Positions 43,680 to 52,575 of a stretch of DNA of 54,093 bases are shown piece by piece. Each line of letters begins with the position of its first letter. The first letter of the stretch is position 1. A program made the translations under genes and the position numbers. Origin of the DNA: an uncultured Lachnospiraceae bacterium (GTDB lineage: Bacteria; Bacillota; Clostridia; Lachnospirales; Lachnospiraceae); NCBI GenBank assembly GCA_900546325.1, contig URCR01000017.1:1-54093 (forward strand). The letters are read 5' to 3'. The notes beneath the pieces are model-generated. The model did not search any database and was not told the origin of the DNA. It saw only the letters and a program-made list of their open reading frames with translations.

Positions 43680-44432
43680 ATGTCGGAGATAATTTTTGAT
43701 CATGTGACAAAAATGTTTGGAGAGGAAGTCGGCGTAGAAGACATTTCTTTTCGTATAGAGAAGGGAGAATTTGTCTTTCTTATCGGGAAAAGCGGAGCGG
43801 GAAAGAGTACACTGCTTCGCCTGATGATGAAACAGATTGATGCGACAACCGGGAAAATAACAATCCGGGGGAAAAGGCTGGATCTCATGCACAAAAGCAG
43901 AATTCCGTATCATCGGCGCAGAATTGGAATTATGACACCGGACATCGGACTTTTGAAGGATAGAAATGTATATGAGAACATTGCGTTTGCAGTGCGCGCG
44001 GTAGAGGGACCAACCTTCAGAATGCGAAGCAGCGTGATGAAAGCACTTGGAAAAGCGGGAATTGCAGGAAAGGCAGAGGCGTATCCGAACGAGCTGTCAG
44101 GAGGAGAGCAGGCACGAGTGCTGTTAGCACGAGCGCTCTGTGTAAATCCGGAGATTGTGATCGCTGATGAGCCGACTGCCAATCTGGATCCGGATGCCGC
44201 ATGGGATCTTATGCAGCTGTTTGATGAAGTCAATCATCAGGGGATTACAGTGGTGATTGCAAGTCAGTCGCGGGAACTTGTCACGATCATGAAGAAGCGG
44301 TGTATGACAATTGTTGCAGGCGCGCTTGTTGCAGATGAAAAGAATGCAATCTACAACTACAAAGCGCTTGATATCTTTGAAGAAAGAAGAGTACTTGAAG
44401 AAAGAGAGCGGAAAAAAGCAAAAAAATCTTAA
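43680..44432 (+). CDS. FtsE-like ABC ATPase with altered Q- and H-loops
   Basis: 250 residues. Walker A GKSGAGKST is at 36-44, signature LSGGEQ at 139-144, and Walker B IADEP around 161-165. The Q-loop Gln is replaced (IGIMTPDIGLL, Pro87), and the H-loop His is Gln196 in VIASQSREL. FtsE normally has Gln and His there, so turnover of ATP may be impaired or altered. The C-terminus is extended by a charged tail. No ftsX or other permease gene follows. It heads a short operon next to flagellar genes; function is unknown. Confidence 0.8.
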   Translation: MSEIIFDHVTKMFGEEVGVEDISFRIEKGEFVFLIGKSGAGKSTLLRLMMKQIDATTGKITIRGKRLDLMHKSRIPYHRRRIGIMTPDIGLLKDRNVYENIAFAVRAVEGPTFRMRSSVMKALGKAGIAGKAEAYPNELSGGEQARVLLARALCVNPEIVIADEPTANLDPDAAWDLMQLFDEVNHQGITVVIASQSRELVTIMKKRCMTIVAGALVADEKNAIYNYKALDIFEERRVLEERERKKAKKS

Positions 44433-44456
44433 TGTTTTGTCGAAATTGGTCGATAA
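44430..44456 (+). promoter_or_regulatory. Sigma-28 promoter of the nucleotidyltransferase-like/chemoreceptor operon
   Basis: TAATGTTT (44430-44437), 11-base spacer, GTCGATAA (44449-44456). Consensus is TAAAGTTT-N11-GCCGATAA: 7 of 8 in each half with exact spacing. This is the best sigma-28 match in the window. Confidence 0.75.
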
Positions 44457-44520
44457 AAGAATTAGAGTATTCTGTAATTTGATTGGAGGGGGTCTTATTA
44501 ATTATGAAGTTGCATATTTG

Positions 44521-45936
44521 ATGATACTGTTAAAAGCAGTGATGAATCAAAAGCCTGTTCAGAATTTGACAAGACCAGCGAACTGGGACAAGTTTCTGAA
44601 AGCAGCTGATTTTCAGAATGTAACCAGTATTGCGTATCTGGGTATGCTGGGACGTCAGCAGGAATTTGTGAAAGAATACGAAGAACAGTTTTATCAAAAG
44701 TATAAAAAGAGTCTTTTGTTGAATGACGCGTACAAAAGTGTGGAAGAAGTATTAGTCTGGCAGATGGAAAAGCATAAGATTCACGGGCTGATCCTTTCGG
44801 GCTGCAGTATTCAGGAAGTCTACCCAAGCCCGGAGATATCATATATTCCACAGATTGAGATTCTTGTAGATAAGGAAAAGCTGCCGTTATTCTGCACGCT
44901 CATGGAAGATATGGATTATGAGCGGAAGGAGAACCGATTGGATGAAGGGATCATCTATGTGAGACCGCCGGGAATAAGAGTAGTACTCTATGAAGAATTG
45001 CCAGTGGAGAATAAAGTGATCAGACGTTTTTTCTGCGATCCGGTGAAGGAATTTTGTAAGATGGAGCGATATAAATACGTTCATATCTTTGCAGAAGAAG
45101 AGGAGTACATTTACCGGATCGGAAGGCTGGTAGAATTGTATGTCAGGGGAATTCTGAAGGTCAGGTCAGTGTTGGACTTCTGGCTGTTTCAGCAGAAGAA
45201 GTGTAACTGTGAGCAGTTTCAGTGGAAGATTATTAAGGAGCTGATCAAGAAGGCACGGCTGGATGAGATTTTAGTACAGATACATATACTGGCTTCTTTG
45301 TGGTTTGGAGAAGCGGGAAAATTTGACTGTCGAACAGCTTTAGAGCTGGAAGAATATATTTTGGTAAATGGCAGAGAAAACCGGGAGCTGGATGATTATA
45401 TTCTTCCGGGTGAGCGGATGCGGCTAGATTTTTACAGGCGCGACCGAGAGAGGGAATGGGGACACCGCAAGAGAGTGTGGATTTTCCCGCCGAAGAAAGA
45501 GATGCAGAAAAGCTATCCAATTTTAGAGAAGCTACCGTTTCTGATTATATTTTTATGGGTCGGCAGAATAGGAAAGATTGCATGGAAGCTCTGTGAGAAC
45601 CACTGGAAACAGTTCAAAGTTCGCATGCAGAGTAAAGCAGTCAGGATAAAATTTCAGATTCAGGAGAGATTTCGAAGAAAAGAAGCTTCTTTCGAAGAGG
45701 ATGAGCCGGCTGAACAAGATTCAGATTTGGAACCGGATTTCGAGTCGGAACCGATTTTGGAACAGGAATCAGATTCAGAACCGCAATCAGTTTTAGAACC
45801 GGAATCAGATCTAGAGTCAGAACCGATTTTAGAACCGGATTTCGAGTCTGAGCAGCTTTCTGAGTCCGAACAAGACTTAGAATCAGAGGGAAGACCGGAT
45901 TCTGAAGAAGAGAATACAAATGACAGGAAAGGATAA
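44521..45936 (+). CDS. Nucleotidyltransferase-like (NTP_transf_5-type) protein with acidic tail
   Basis: About 471 residues from the ATG at 44521. The region ~88-115 aligns with the NTP_transf_5 core, but the metal-binding GDID is PQIE (YIPQIEILVDKE) and the LKGAAL motif is LSGCSI, so catalysis is probably lost. The C-terminal ~75 residues are Glu/Ser/Pro/Asp repeats. The start is uncertain: GGAGGGGG at 44485-44492 precedes the rare start ATT (44497) by four bases, while TTG 44518 and ATG 44521 are 25 and 28 bases away. A still longer reading would overlap the ABC gene and is not supported. Function unknown; followed by two chemoreceptors. Confidence 0.6.
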   Translation: MILLKAVMNQKPVQNLTRPANWDKFLKAADFQNVTSIAYLGMLGRQQEFVKEYEEQFYQKYKKSLLLNDAYKSVEEVLVWQMEKHKIHGLILSGCSIQEVYPSPEISYIPQIEILVDKEKLPLFCTLMEDMDYERKENRLDEGIIYVRPPGIRVVLYEELPVENKVIRRFFCDPVKEFCKMERYKYVHIFAEEEEYIYRIGRLVELYVRGILKVRSVLDFWLFQQKKCNCEQFQWKIIKELIKKARLDEILVQIHILASLWFGEAGKFDCRTALELEEYILVNGRENRELDDYILPGERMRLDFYRRDREREWGHRKRVWIFPPKKEMQKSYPILEKLPFLIIFLWVGRIGKIAWKLCENHWKQFKVRMQSKAVRIKFQIQERFRRKEASFEEDEPAEQDSDLEPDFESEPILEQESDSEPQSVLEPESDLESEPILEPDFESEQLSESEQDLESEGRPDSEEENTNDRKG

Positions 45937-45943
45937 TGCGATT

Positions 45944-47737
45944 ATGAAGAAGATGACTATGGGAAAGAAATTGATAGCAGGATTTGGGGTGACAATTCTT
46001 GCCTCAGTTGTTATGGTAATACTGGCGATCGCCTCGACCAATAAAGTGGGAGATTTGTCGCACAAACTATATACAGGTCCTTTTGTGGCGGCGACAGAAG
46101 CGGCAAGCTTTTCAAGAGATGTATATGAGATAGAATCTCATTTGTACAGTGCATTGGCAGCACAGGATCTAGATGCATATAAAAGCAAGATAGAGGAAGT
46201 GGCAGAGCGTGCAGGAACGAATCTCGAAAATGTTGAGAAGGCTTTGAATGGAAAATCAGAATCACTGACCAACCTGGAAGAAATCAGCGACGAAGTTGGA
46301 ACTGTAAGAAAAGAGATCATGGCGCTGATGGAAAAGGGAGAATGGGAAGAGGCGGAAAAAGAGCTGCAGGGAACATTTTCTGAAAAAATTGTCAAGTGTG
46401 CAGAAGCAGCAGAAGCGGTATACAATGAAACATCTGAGTTTGCGAAACAGACAGACGAAGAGGCAGAAAGTGTGAGTGCAGGAGTTGTGTGGCTCCAGCT
46501 TGGTGTTTTTGCTGCAATGCTTCTGATTGTAATTGGAGTTGTGACAAAACTGATTCGTACTATTACAGTTCCGGTAAGAGAGCTGGAAGGTGTTGCGAAG
46601 AGAATTTCAGAAGGGTATATTGATAATACAATTGAACATACAGGAAACGATGAATTAGGTGTTCTTGCAGACAGCTTCCGTGCGACATGCAAAGGACTTC
46701 ACATAGTAGTATCAGACCTTACCTATCTGTTGGATGAAATGGCAAAAGGAAATTTTGATATCCGTACAAAAGCGGAGGAAGTATACAAAGGGGATTTTGA
46801 GCCGTTGCTTGCATCTATCCGTACGATGAATTACAATTTGAGCGATACACTTGCACAGATCAATGAGGCGGCGGATCAGGTGGCAAGCGGTTCTGAACAA
46901 GTATCTTCCGGAGCACAGGAATTGTCACAGGGAGCCACAGAGCAGGCAAGTTCTGTGGAAGAACTGGCGGCTACGATCAACGAAATTTCCGAGCAGGTAC
47001 AGTTAAGCGCCCAACATGCCAAAGATGCAAGTGAGCAGGTAAGCTATGCAGGAGAAGAATTATCCACTTCTAACCAAAGTATGGGTGAGATGGTACGTGC
47101 GATGGAAGAGATCAGTCAGAAATCTAATGAGATCGGAAAGATCATCAAAACAATTGAGGATATTGCCTTCCAAACAAATATTTTAGCTCTAAATGCAGCA
47201 GTGGAGGCGGCCCGTGCAGGAGAAGCAGGAAAAGGTTTTGCAGTTGTGGCAGATGAAGTACGGAATTTGGCATCAAAGAGCGCTGAGGCTGCAAAGAATA
47301 CGACACGGTTGATCGAAGGATCTATTCAGGCAGTAGAAGAAGGAACAAGGATTGCTAATCAGACAGCGGCAGCACTTGCGGCAACTGTGGAGAGCACAGA
47401 GCAGGCAGTTCAGACTGTAGAAAAGATCAGTCTTGCAGCGGAGCAGCAGGCAGAATCCATTTCAGAAGTTACACAGGGAGTAGATCAGATTTCAAGCGTC
47501 GTTCAGACGAACTCAGCAACTGCGGAAGAAAGCGCAGCAGCAAGCGAAGAGTTATCAAGTCAGTCACAGCTGTTGAAAGATCTTGTAGGACATTTCCGTT
47601 TAAGAGATGCCGATGGAGAGTCTTTGGCATATCAGTCCTATCAGCCGGAACCGGTTGCTTCACAGTCGGAGCCGGTATATAGTGAATATACAGACTATTC
47701 AACCAGTTCATTTAGAGATGACAACAGCAAATATTAA
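45944..47737 (+). CDS. Methyl-accepting chemotaxis protein
   Basis: About 597 residues. A first membrane helix near residues 11-31, an extracytoplasmic helical domain of about 150 residues resembling a four-helix bundle, a second helix near 190-212, HAMP, and a cytoplasmic signalling domain with the universal tip EDIAFQTNILALNAAVEAAR. The start at 45944 is favoured by AAGGATAA; an upstream ATG at 45920 overlaps the preceding gene. Ligand unknown. The C-terminal ~35 residues are Ser/Tyr-rich, with no receptor-anchoring pentapeptide visible. Confidence 0.92.
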   Translation: MKKMTMGKKLIAGFGVTILASVVMVILAIASTNKVGDLSHKLYTGPFVAATEAASFSRDVYEIESHLYSALAAQDLDAYKSKIEEVAERAGTNLENVEKALNGKSESLTNLEEISDEVGTVRKEIMALMEKGEWEEAEKELQGTFSEKIVKCAEAAEAVYNETSEFAKQTDEEAESVSAGVVWLQLGVFAAMLLIVIGVVTKLIRTITVPVRELEGVAKRISEGYIDNTIEHTGNDELGVLADSFRATCKGLHIVVSDLTYLLDEMAKGNFDIRTKAEEVYKGDFEPLLASIRTMNYNLSDTLAQINEAADQVASGSEQVSSGAQELSQGATEQASSVEELAATINEISEQVQLSAQHAKDASEQVSYAGEELSTSNQSMGEMVRAMEEISQKSNEIGKIIKTIEDIAFQTNILALNAAVEAARAGEAGKGFAVVADEVRNLASKSAEAAKNTTRLIEGSIQAVEEGTRIANQTAAALAATVESTEQAVQTVEKISLAAEQQAESISEVTQGVDQISSVVQTNSATAEESAAASEELSSQSQLLKDLVGHFRLRDADGESLAYQSYQPEPVASQSEPVYSEYTDYSTSSFRDDNSKY

Positions 47738-47759
47738 TAGATCAGACAGAGGAGAAAAT

Positions 47760-49433
47760 ATGTTGAAAAATTTAAAAATCAGAAGCAAACTGCTCATTAG
47801 TTTTGGGATTGTAGTAGTGTTGACAATTGTTATTTCTATTTTTGCGGCTTTGTCTTTGTCCAATACAAACAAAAATTTAGAAAAGTTCATGTCGGGCTCA
47901 GTGGCAGTGGACGATCTGGTAAAAAATAACCGGATTGTTACAAACACTACGGCAAATTACCTGAGAGATATGGTAATCAGTGACCGCGATTATGCGGAGA
48001 AAAAGGAGATTGTAGAATCAAACACAAAGACAATCAAGGAGACGATCGGTAAGATTCAAGAGATGGGTGTCCTTGATGAGTCGGATGTTGCAGAGTACAA
48101 AGAAGCAGTCGAGGAGTGGCTCAAAATCGGTGATAAGGTCATTCAGGAACTAGAGGCAGGGGACAGAGAGGCGGCAGAAGAAACAATTCTCGAAGAATGT
48201 ACACCTGCTTTGGCAAAAGTGAGTGAGTTAGCAGAACCTTTAAATGAGCAGACAGATGAGATCCGTACAAGCACAATGAATAAAAGTGTTTCTACAACAA
48301 ATACAGCGATGGTTTTCTTGTCCGGCATGTCTTTGATTGCGGTTGTTATGGCGATCTTCATTGGTCTGAATGTGACAAAAGACATTGTAAGACCAGTGGA
48401 ATTGATCGAGACGGCAATGAGAGGGCTTTCTCAGGGAGAAATGTCGCAGGATCTGAATTATGAAGCGAAAGATGAAATGGGCGTGCTTGTACAGCGTGTA
48501 AAGGATACTTGTGAGGGTCTTGGAAAAGTTGTCGGTGATCTTACAAGATTACTGGATGAGATGTCAGCAGGGAATTTTAATATCCATGCAGTTAATGAAG
48601 TATATAAAGGGGATTTCCAGCCGATTCTGTCATCAATCAGGCAGATGAATCATAACCTGAGTAATACGATTACACAGATCAACGAGGCATCTGAGCAGGT
48701 AGCAAGCGGAGCTGATCAGGTTTCCTCCGGAGCACAGGCGCTTTCTCAGGGGGCAACAGAGCAGGCAAGTTCTATTCAGGAGCTTGCAGCAACTATTAAT
48801 GAAATTTCAAGTCATGTAAAAGATACGACTGAAAATGCGAAGGAAGCAAGCCGAAAGGTAGAGCAGGCACAGTCAGAGCTGGCAGTTTCTAACGAGCAGA
48901 TGCAGGAAATGATTGGGGCGATGGAAGAAATCAGCCAGAAGTCCGGAGATATTGGCAAGATTATCAAGACGATCGAGGATATTGCCTTCCAGACAAATAT
49001 TCTCGCATTGAATGCGGCGGTGGAAGCGGCAAGAGCAGGTACGGCAGGAAAGGGATTCGCGGTTGTGGCAGATGAAGTGAGAAATCTTGCTTCTAAGAGT
49101 GCAGAAGCGGCAAGCAATACGACAATGTTGATTGAGGGAACAATCAATGCAGTTGAAAATGGAACAAAGATTGCAGGTCAGACAGCGGCAGCCCTTCTGA
49201 CCACAGTGGAAACGACAAAGAGCGCAGTGGAGTATGTAGATAAAATTTCGGAAGCAGCAGAAATGCAGTTTGAAGAGATTTCGCAAGTCACACAGGGAGT
49301 TGACCAGATTTCAAGTGTTGTGCAGACGAACTCTGCGACAGCGGAAGAAAGTGCGGCGGCAAGTGAAGAGCTTTCTGGACAGTCGCAGCTTTTGAAAGAC
49401 CTTGTATCACGCTTTAAACTGCGTAACTCTTAA
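47760..49433 (+). CDS. Methyl-accepting chemotaxis protein
   Basis: 557 residues. Two membrane helices (near 12-35 and 183-205), a helical ligand region of about 150 residues, HAMP, and the signalling tip FQTNILALNAAVEAARAGTA. It starts after GAGGAGAA. The signalling half is a close paralogue of the preceding receptor, suggesting tandem duplication with a divergent sensory domain. Confidence 0.92.
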   Translation: MLKNLKIRSKLLISFGIVVVLTIVISIFAALSLSNTNKNLEKFMSGSVAVDDLVKNNRIVTNTTANYLRDMVISDRDYAEKKEIVESNTKTIKETIGKIQEMGVLDESDVAEYKEAVEEWLKIGDKVIQELEAGDREAAEETILEECTPALAKVSELAEPLNEQTDEIRTSTMNKSVSTTNTAMVFLSGMSLIAVVMAIFIGLNVTKDIVRPVELIETAMRGLSQGEMSQDLNYEAKDEMGVLVQRVKDTCEGLGKVVGDLTRLLDEMSAGNFNIHAVNEVYKGDFQPILSSIRQMNHNLSNTITQINEASEQVASGADQVSSGAQALSQGATEQASSIQELAATINEISSHVKDTTENAKEASRKVEQAQSELAVSNEQMQEMIGAMEEISQKSGDIGKIIKTIEDIAFQTNILALNAAVEAARAGTAGKGFAVVADEVRNLASKSAEAASNTTMLIEGTINAVENGTKIAGQTAAALLTTVETTKSAVEYVDKISEAAEMQFEEISQVTQGVDQISSVVQTNSATAEESAAASEELSGQSQLLKDLVSRFKLRNS

Positions 49434-49483
49434 GGATGGATAACGGGAAAAGAAAATGAGAGTAAGGATATAGGAGGGACAGT

Positions 49484-50053
49484 ATGAAGTATTGTCAGCA
49501 ATGTGGGGCACAATTGGAAGATGAGACGAAGTTCTGTGTATACTGTGGCGCGACAACAGAAGAAGCAAGGAGTTCACAGCAGGAACGAAATCCGTGGAGT
49601 AACTATAACAGTGAGGCACAGAGAAACGGGATGAACCAACAGAACAATCAGAATGCAACTGCACAGGGAGGCGGTTATGCAGGATCAGCCGGAACACCTG
49701 CATTCTATGGAGGAGATAACTATAGAATTGAAAAGAGAAGCATTGCATTGAGCATTATTTTGTCGGTTATTACTTGTGGAATCTATACGATTTACTGGAT
49801 CATTAAGTTAAATGATGAGATCAATCAGCTTGCAGGGGAACAAGACGCGACATCCGGTGGAATGGTAATTCTGCTTTCTATTGTTACATGTGGAATTTAC
49901 TCATGGTACTGGCTGTACAAGATGGGGGAAAGATGTGACAAAATCAAGGGAGTAAACGGAAGTTCGGGAATTATTTACATTGTGCTTGCAATCTTTGCGC
50001 TTTCAATCGTTGATTACTGTCTGATTCAAGATACGATCAATAAGAGTGTATAA
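49484..50053 (+). CDS. Zinc-ribbon plus DUF4234 membrane protein
   Basis: 189 residues. The N-terminus is a zinc ribbon (CQQCGAQLEDETKFCVYCG, two CxxC pairs). A Gln/Asn/Gly-rich linker follows to about residue 80, then DUF4234 with three membrane helices (ILSVITCGIYTIYWIIK, LLSIVTCGIYSWYWLYK). Function unknown. GGAGG precedes the ATG. Ends the chemoreceptor operon; terminator follows. Confidence 0.85.
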   Translation: MKYCQQCGAQLEDETKFCVYCGATTEEARSSQQERNPWSNYNSEAQRNGMNQQNNQNATAQGGGYAGSAGTPAFYGGDNYRIEKRSIALSIILSVITCGIYTIYWIIKLNDEINQLAGEQDATSGGMVILLSIVTCGIYSWYWLYKMGERCDKIKGVNGSSGIIYIVLAIFALSIVDYCLIQDTINKSV

Positions 50054-50056
50054 CGA

Positions 50057-50140
50057 TTGGGAAGAAAAAATGAAAAAAAGACAGGGTGGTTATGTCCGGG
50101 ATGTGGAATAACCATCCTGTTTTTGTGTTTCAAAATTTGA
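50057..50140 (+). pseudogene. Relic of a DUF2752 gene
   Basis: Reading from 50081, the frame gives TGWLCPGCGITILFLCFKI and then a stop. The intact DUF2752 gene at 52576 has TGWYCPGCGITTLILC in the same motif, 13 or 14 of 16 residues equal. At DNA level 50081-50119 matches 52684-52722 at 35 of 39 bases. The frame has no good start, so this is taken as a decayed fragment that doubles as a terminator. Confidence 0.6.
50081..50125 (+). terminator. Terminator of the DUF4234 operon
   Basis: ACAGGGTGGTTAT (50081-50093) pairs with ATAACCATCCTGT (50108-50120) with one G-T pair, followed by TTTTTG. The stem is made from the DUF2752 relic. Confidence 0.8.
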
Positions 50141-50464
50141 TTCGCAGGCAACGACACTTTTTAGGTTTCTTTGGCAGATTTTTCACAAAACGCTTTAATT
50201 GAGCGTAAAAATTTGTTATAATAAATAACAGATTAAACCGTAGGCTGTTTTTTTGTTTCATATTGCAAAAATAAGGAGGCGAGAGAGTAGAAAAGGAGGG
50301 GGCAAAATACGCTTGAAATTTCCGGTAAAGATAGTCTGCAGACTTGCAGTGAAGTTTCGGTAAGTACAGTTCAGGTTTTTTTGAGGAGAGGATGTGAATA
50401 ATCTGACAGAAATAGTTGGAATTACATTCCTCTTGCAGAATGAAGGAAAAGAGGGAACATTTAA
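50141..50464 (+). other. Long gene-poor leader of the third chemoreceptor
   Basis: Over 320 bases without a conventional gene. It holds a candidate promoter (50194-50222), a weak hairpin AACAG/CTGTT (50227-50231, 50245-50249) followed by seven or more T, a palindrome AGTCTGCAGACT (50333-50344), and two possible small reading frames each with a good ribosome site (50313-50363 and 50394-50468). I could not match it to a riboswitch class I know. Confidence 0.5.
50194..50222 (+). promoter_or_regulatory. Extended -10 promoter of the third chemoreceptor
   Basis: TGTTATAAT at 50214-50222 is a perfect extended -10 (TGnTATAAT). The -35 position (50194-50199, TTTAAT) is weak. A transcript from here has a leader of about 235 bases. 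Confidence 0.55.
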
Positions 50465-50468
50465 ATGA
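50394..50468 (+). CDS. Possible 24-residue leader reading frame coupled to the chemoreceptor
   Basis: GTG at 50394 with GAGGAGAGG just upstream; 24 codons, then TGA that overlaps the chemoreceptor ATG at ATGA. Good site and coupling are the only support; the peptide (VNNLTEIVGITFLLQNEGKE, then GTFK) resembles nothing I recognise. It could be chance. Confidence 0.3.
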   Translation: MNNLTEIVGITFLLQNEGKEGTFK

Positions 50469-52489
50469 AAACAAAGGATAAAAAAGTGAAATTCGGACTT
50501 CTGACAAAATTGTTGCTAAGTCTGATTCTGCCAATGGTTCTGATTATGGTTTTGATTGGATTTAGAATCGGTGTACGTACAGAAGAGACAGTAAAAAAGT
50601 TGGATGCCGATTATCTAACTGCGGAAGCAGGGCAGGCAGCAGCACAGGTGCATGCTTATTTTCAGAAGTACGTAGGAATTGCGGAGATGGCTGCTTCAGA
50701 AAATGATATTGCAGATGGGATTTCCAAGTGGGACGGAACATTTAACAACTCGCAGAGTCAGGAGCAGTTATGGGAAGTGCTAAAGGAGATTGCAGGCTCG
50801 GATGAGTCGGTTGTCTATGCGTGGCTGTGCAATCTTGACCGGAAAGAGTTTCTACAGTCTGATGACACTTATGAGACACAGGAGACGTTTGACGTAACTT
50901 CGAGAAAGTGGTATCAGCCAGTAGTAGATTCTAAGGAAACGAGCGTGACAGGAGTGTACGAGAATGTATCTACAAAAGATCTGATCGTGACAGTGGCGGC
51001 ACCTGTATTTGTGAAAGGTGAGCTGAAAGGAATTTTAGGAATAGATGTATTACTTGAAACACTTACTTCAGAACTTGAGTCTGTGCAGGTGGGGGAAAAT
51101 GGATATGTGACAGTTTTTGATACGGAAGATACGATCATTTACCATCCGGAGAAGGAACTTGTCATGAGTGGTCTGTCAGAAAGCGGGTATTCTGAGAACA
51201 TTTTAAAGATGGTCGAAGAAAAGAAAAATATCAACGGACTTTCTTTTGAACAGAAGGGAAGCGGATTTGTAGGTGCAGGATCTTATCTGAAACAAGAGGG
51301 GTATTTTGTTTTAGGGGTTATGCCGGAAGAAGAATACCAGAGTTATATAAAAGAAGTGATGGGCAGCCTTATCTTCTGGCTTTTGATGGCCATTGTCATT
51401 TTGTCGGGTATCATTATTCTCTTTAGCATGAAGATTACAGGATCAGTGAAAAAATTGTCGAAGGCGGCAGCTAAAATAGCTGATGGAGATCTAGAGGTAA
51501 AGACAGATGTGGTAACAAGTGATGAAGTCGGAGTTTTGGCAAAAGATATTGATGCAATTACAGATCGTCTGAAAGAATATATTTTGTATATTGATGAAAT
51601 CACAGAGGTGCTTCGACAAATTGGAAAAGGAAACTTTGTCTTTGTGTTAAAGCAAGAATACAAAGGAGAATTCCTCAAAGTGAAAAAAGCGCTTCTGGAG
51701 GTTAGGGATACAATCTCTGATACGCTGCGCGCTGTTGTGGTGGCAGCGGATGAAGTCGCAAGCGGTGCAGATCAGGTTTCACTTGGGGCACAGTCACAGG
51801 CGCAGGGGGCAACAGAGCAGGCATCCAGTGTACAGGAACTTGCGGCGACGCTGGAAGATATCTCGCAGCAGATTGATGCCAATACGGAGATGATTCTTCA
51901 TACCGGGCAGGAGATAGAATTTGTTTCAGAGTCCGTCGCAGAGGGCGAGCAGCGGATGCAGTCTATGCTAAGAGCGATGGATGGCATTTCAGAGAACTCG
52001 ATGAAAGTGGAGAAGATCATCAAGAGCATTGAGGATATTGCGTTTCAGACAAATATTCTTGCTCTTAATGCGGCAGTAGAGGCGGCGAGAGCAGGAGAAG
52101 CAGGAAAAGGATTTGCCGTGGTTGCAGATGAAGTGAGAAATCTTGCAGGAAAGACAGCGGAGGCTTCCAAGACAACCGCAGAATTGATTGAGAAAGCATT
52201 AGAGGCAGTTGAAAATGGAAAGGTGATTGCGGATAAGACTGCGGAATCGTTTGAACAAGTGTATGAGAAAATAGGCGGAATTTCGGAGGAAGCAAAGGGG
52301 ATTATTGATAATTCCAAGCGGCAGGATGAAACGGTCAAGCAGACAGCACTCGGTGTAGAGCAGATCTCCAGCGTTGTACAGACAAACTCAGCAACCGCAG
52401 AGGAAAGCGCAGCTGCAAGTGAAGAACTGTCAGGACAGGCACAGCTGCTTCAGGAGCTGGTTGACAAATTCCATCTTCCGAAGAAATAG
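50465..52489 (+). CDS. dCache-type methyl-accepting chemotaxis protein
   Basis: 674 residues. Membrane helix near 14-34; dCache sensory domain roughly 40-295 with FDVTSRKWYQPVVDSK and VTVAAPVFVKGELKGILGID; second helix near 298-322; HAMP; signalling domain with EDIAFQTNILALNAAVEAAR. Such sensors often bind amino acids or other small polar ligands, but no ligand can be assigned here. GAGGGA precedes the ATG. Confidence 0.93.
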   Translation: MKTKDKKVKFGLLTKLLLSLILPMVLIMVLIGFRIGVRTEETVKKLDADYLTAEAGQAAAQVHAYFQKYVGIAEMAASENDIADGISKWDGTFNNSQSQEQLWEVLKEIAGSDESVVYAWLCNLDRKEFLQSDDTYETQETFDVTSRKWYQPVVDSKETSVTGVYENVSTKDLIVTVAAPVFVKGELKGILGIDVLLETLTSELESVQVGENGYVTVFDTEDTIIYHPEKELVMSGLSESGYSENILKMVEEKKNINGLSFEQKGSGFVGAGSYLKQEGYFVLGVMPEEEYQSYIKEVMGSLIFWLLMAIVILSGIIILFSMKITGSVKKLSKAAAKIADGDLEVKTDVVTSDEVGVLAKDIDAITDRLKEYILYIDEITEVLRQIGKGNFVFVLKQEYKGEFLKVKKALLEVRDTISDTLRAVVVAADEVASGADQVSLGAQSQAQGATEQASSVQELAATLEDISQQIDANTEMILHTGQEIEFVSESVAEGEQRMQSMLRAMDGISENSMKVEKIIKSIEDIAFQTNILALNAAVEAARAGEAGKGFAVVADEVRNLAGKTAEASKTTAELIEKALEAVENGKVIADKTAESFEQVYEKIGGISEEAKGIIDNSKRQDETVKQTALGVEQISSVVQTNSATAEESAAASEELSGQAQLLQELVDKFHLPKK

Positions 52490-52575
52490 AGGAAATGTAT
52501 GTCGATCTGTGCCTGATCCGGGGTACAATCAACAAGCAGACAGCAAATTAGAAACGATTTTAGGGAAAGAGCAAA

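Noticed and set aside
44438..44444. TGTCGAA as a Spo0A box before the nucleotidyltransferase-like gene
   Set aside because: It lies in the spacer of a good sigma-28 promoter and is single; the 7-mer also occurs by chance in coding DNA (for example within fliG and two later genes).
50141..50464. A c-di-GMP or other known riboswitch in the leader
   Set aside because: I looked for the GEMM core patterns and similar signatures and did not find them; a covariance search would be needed to be sure.
50130..50534. 134-residue minus-strand reading frame
   Set aside because: It overlaps the receptor start and its leader, has no recognisable domain, and lies opposite good plus-strand signals.
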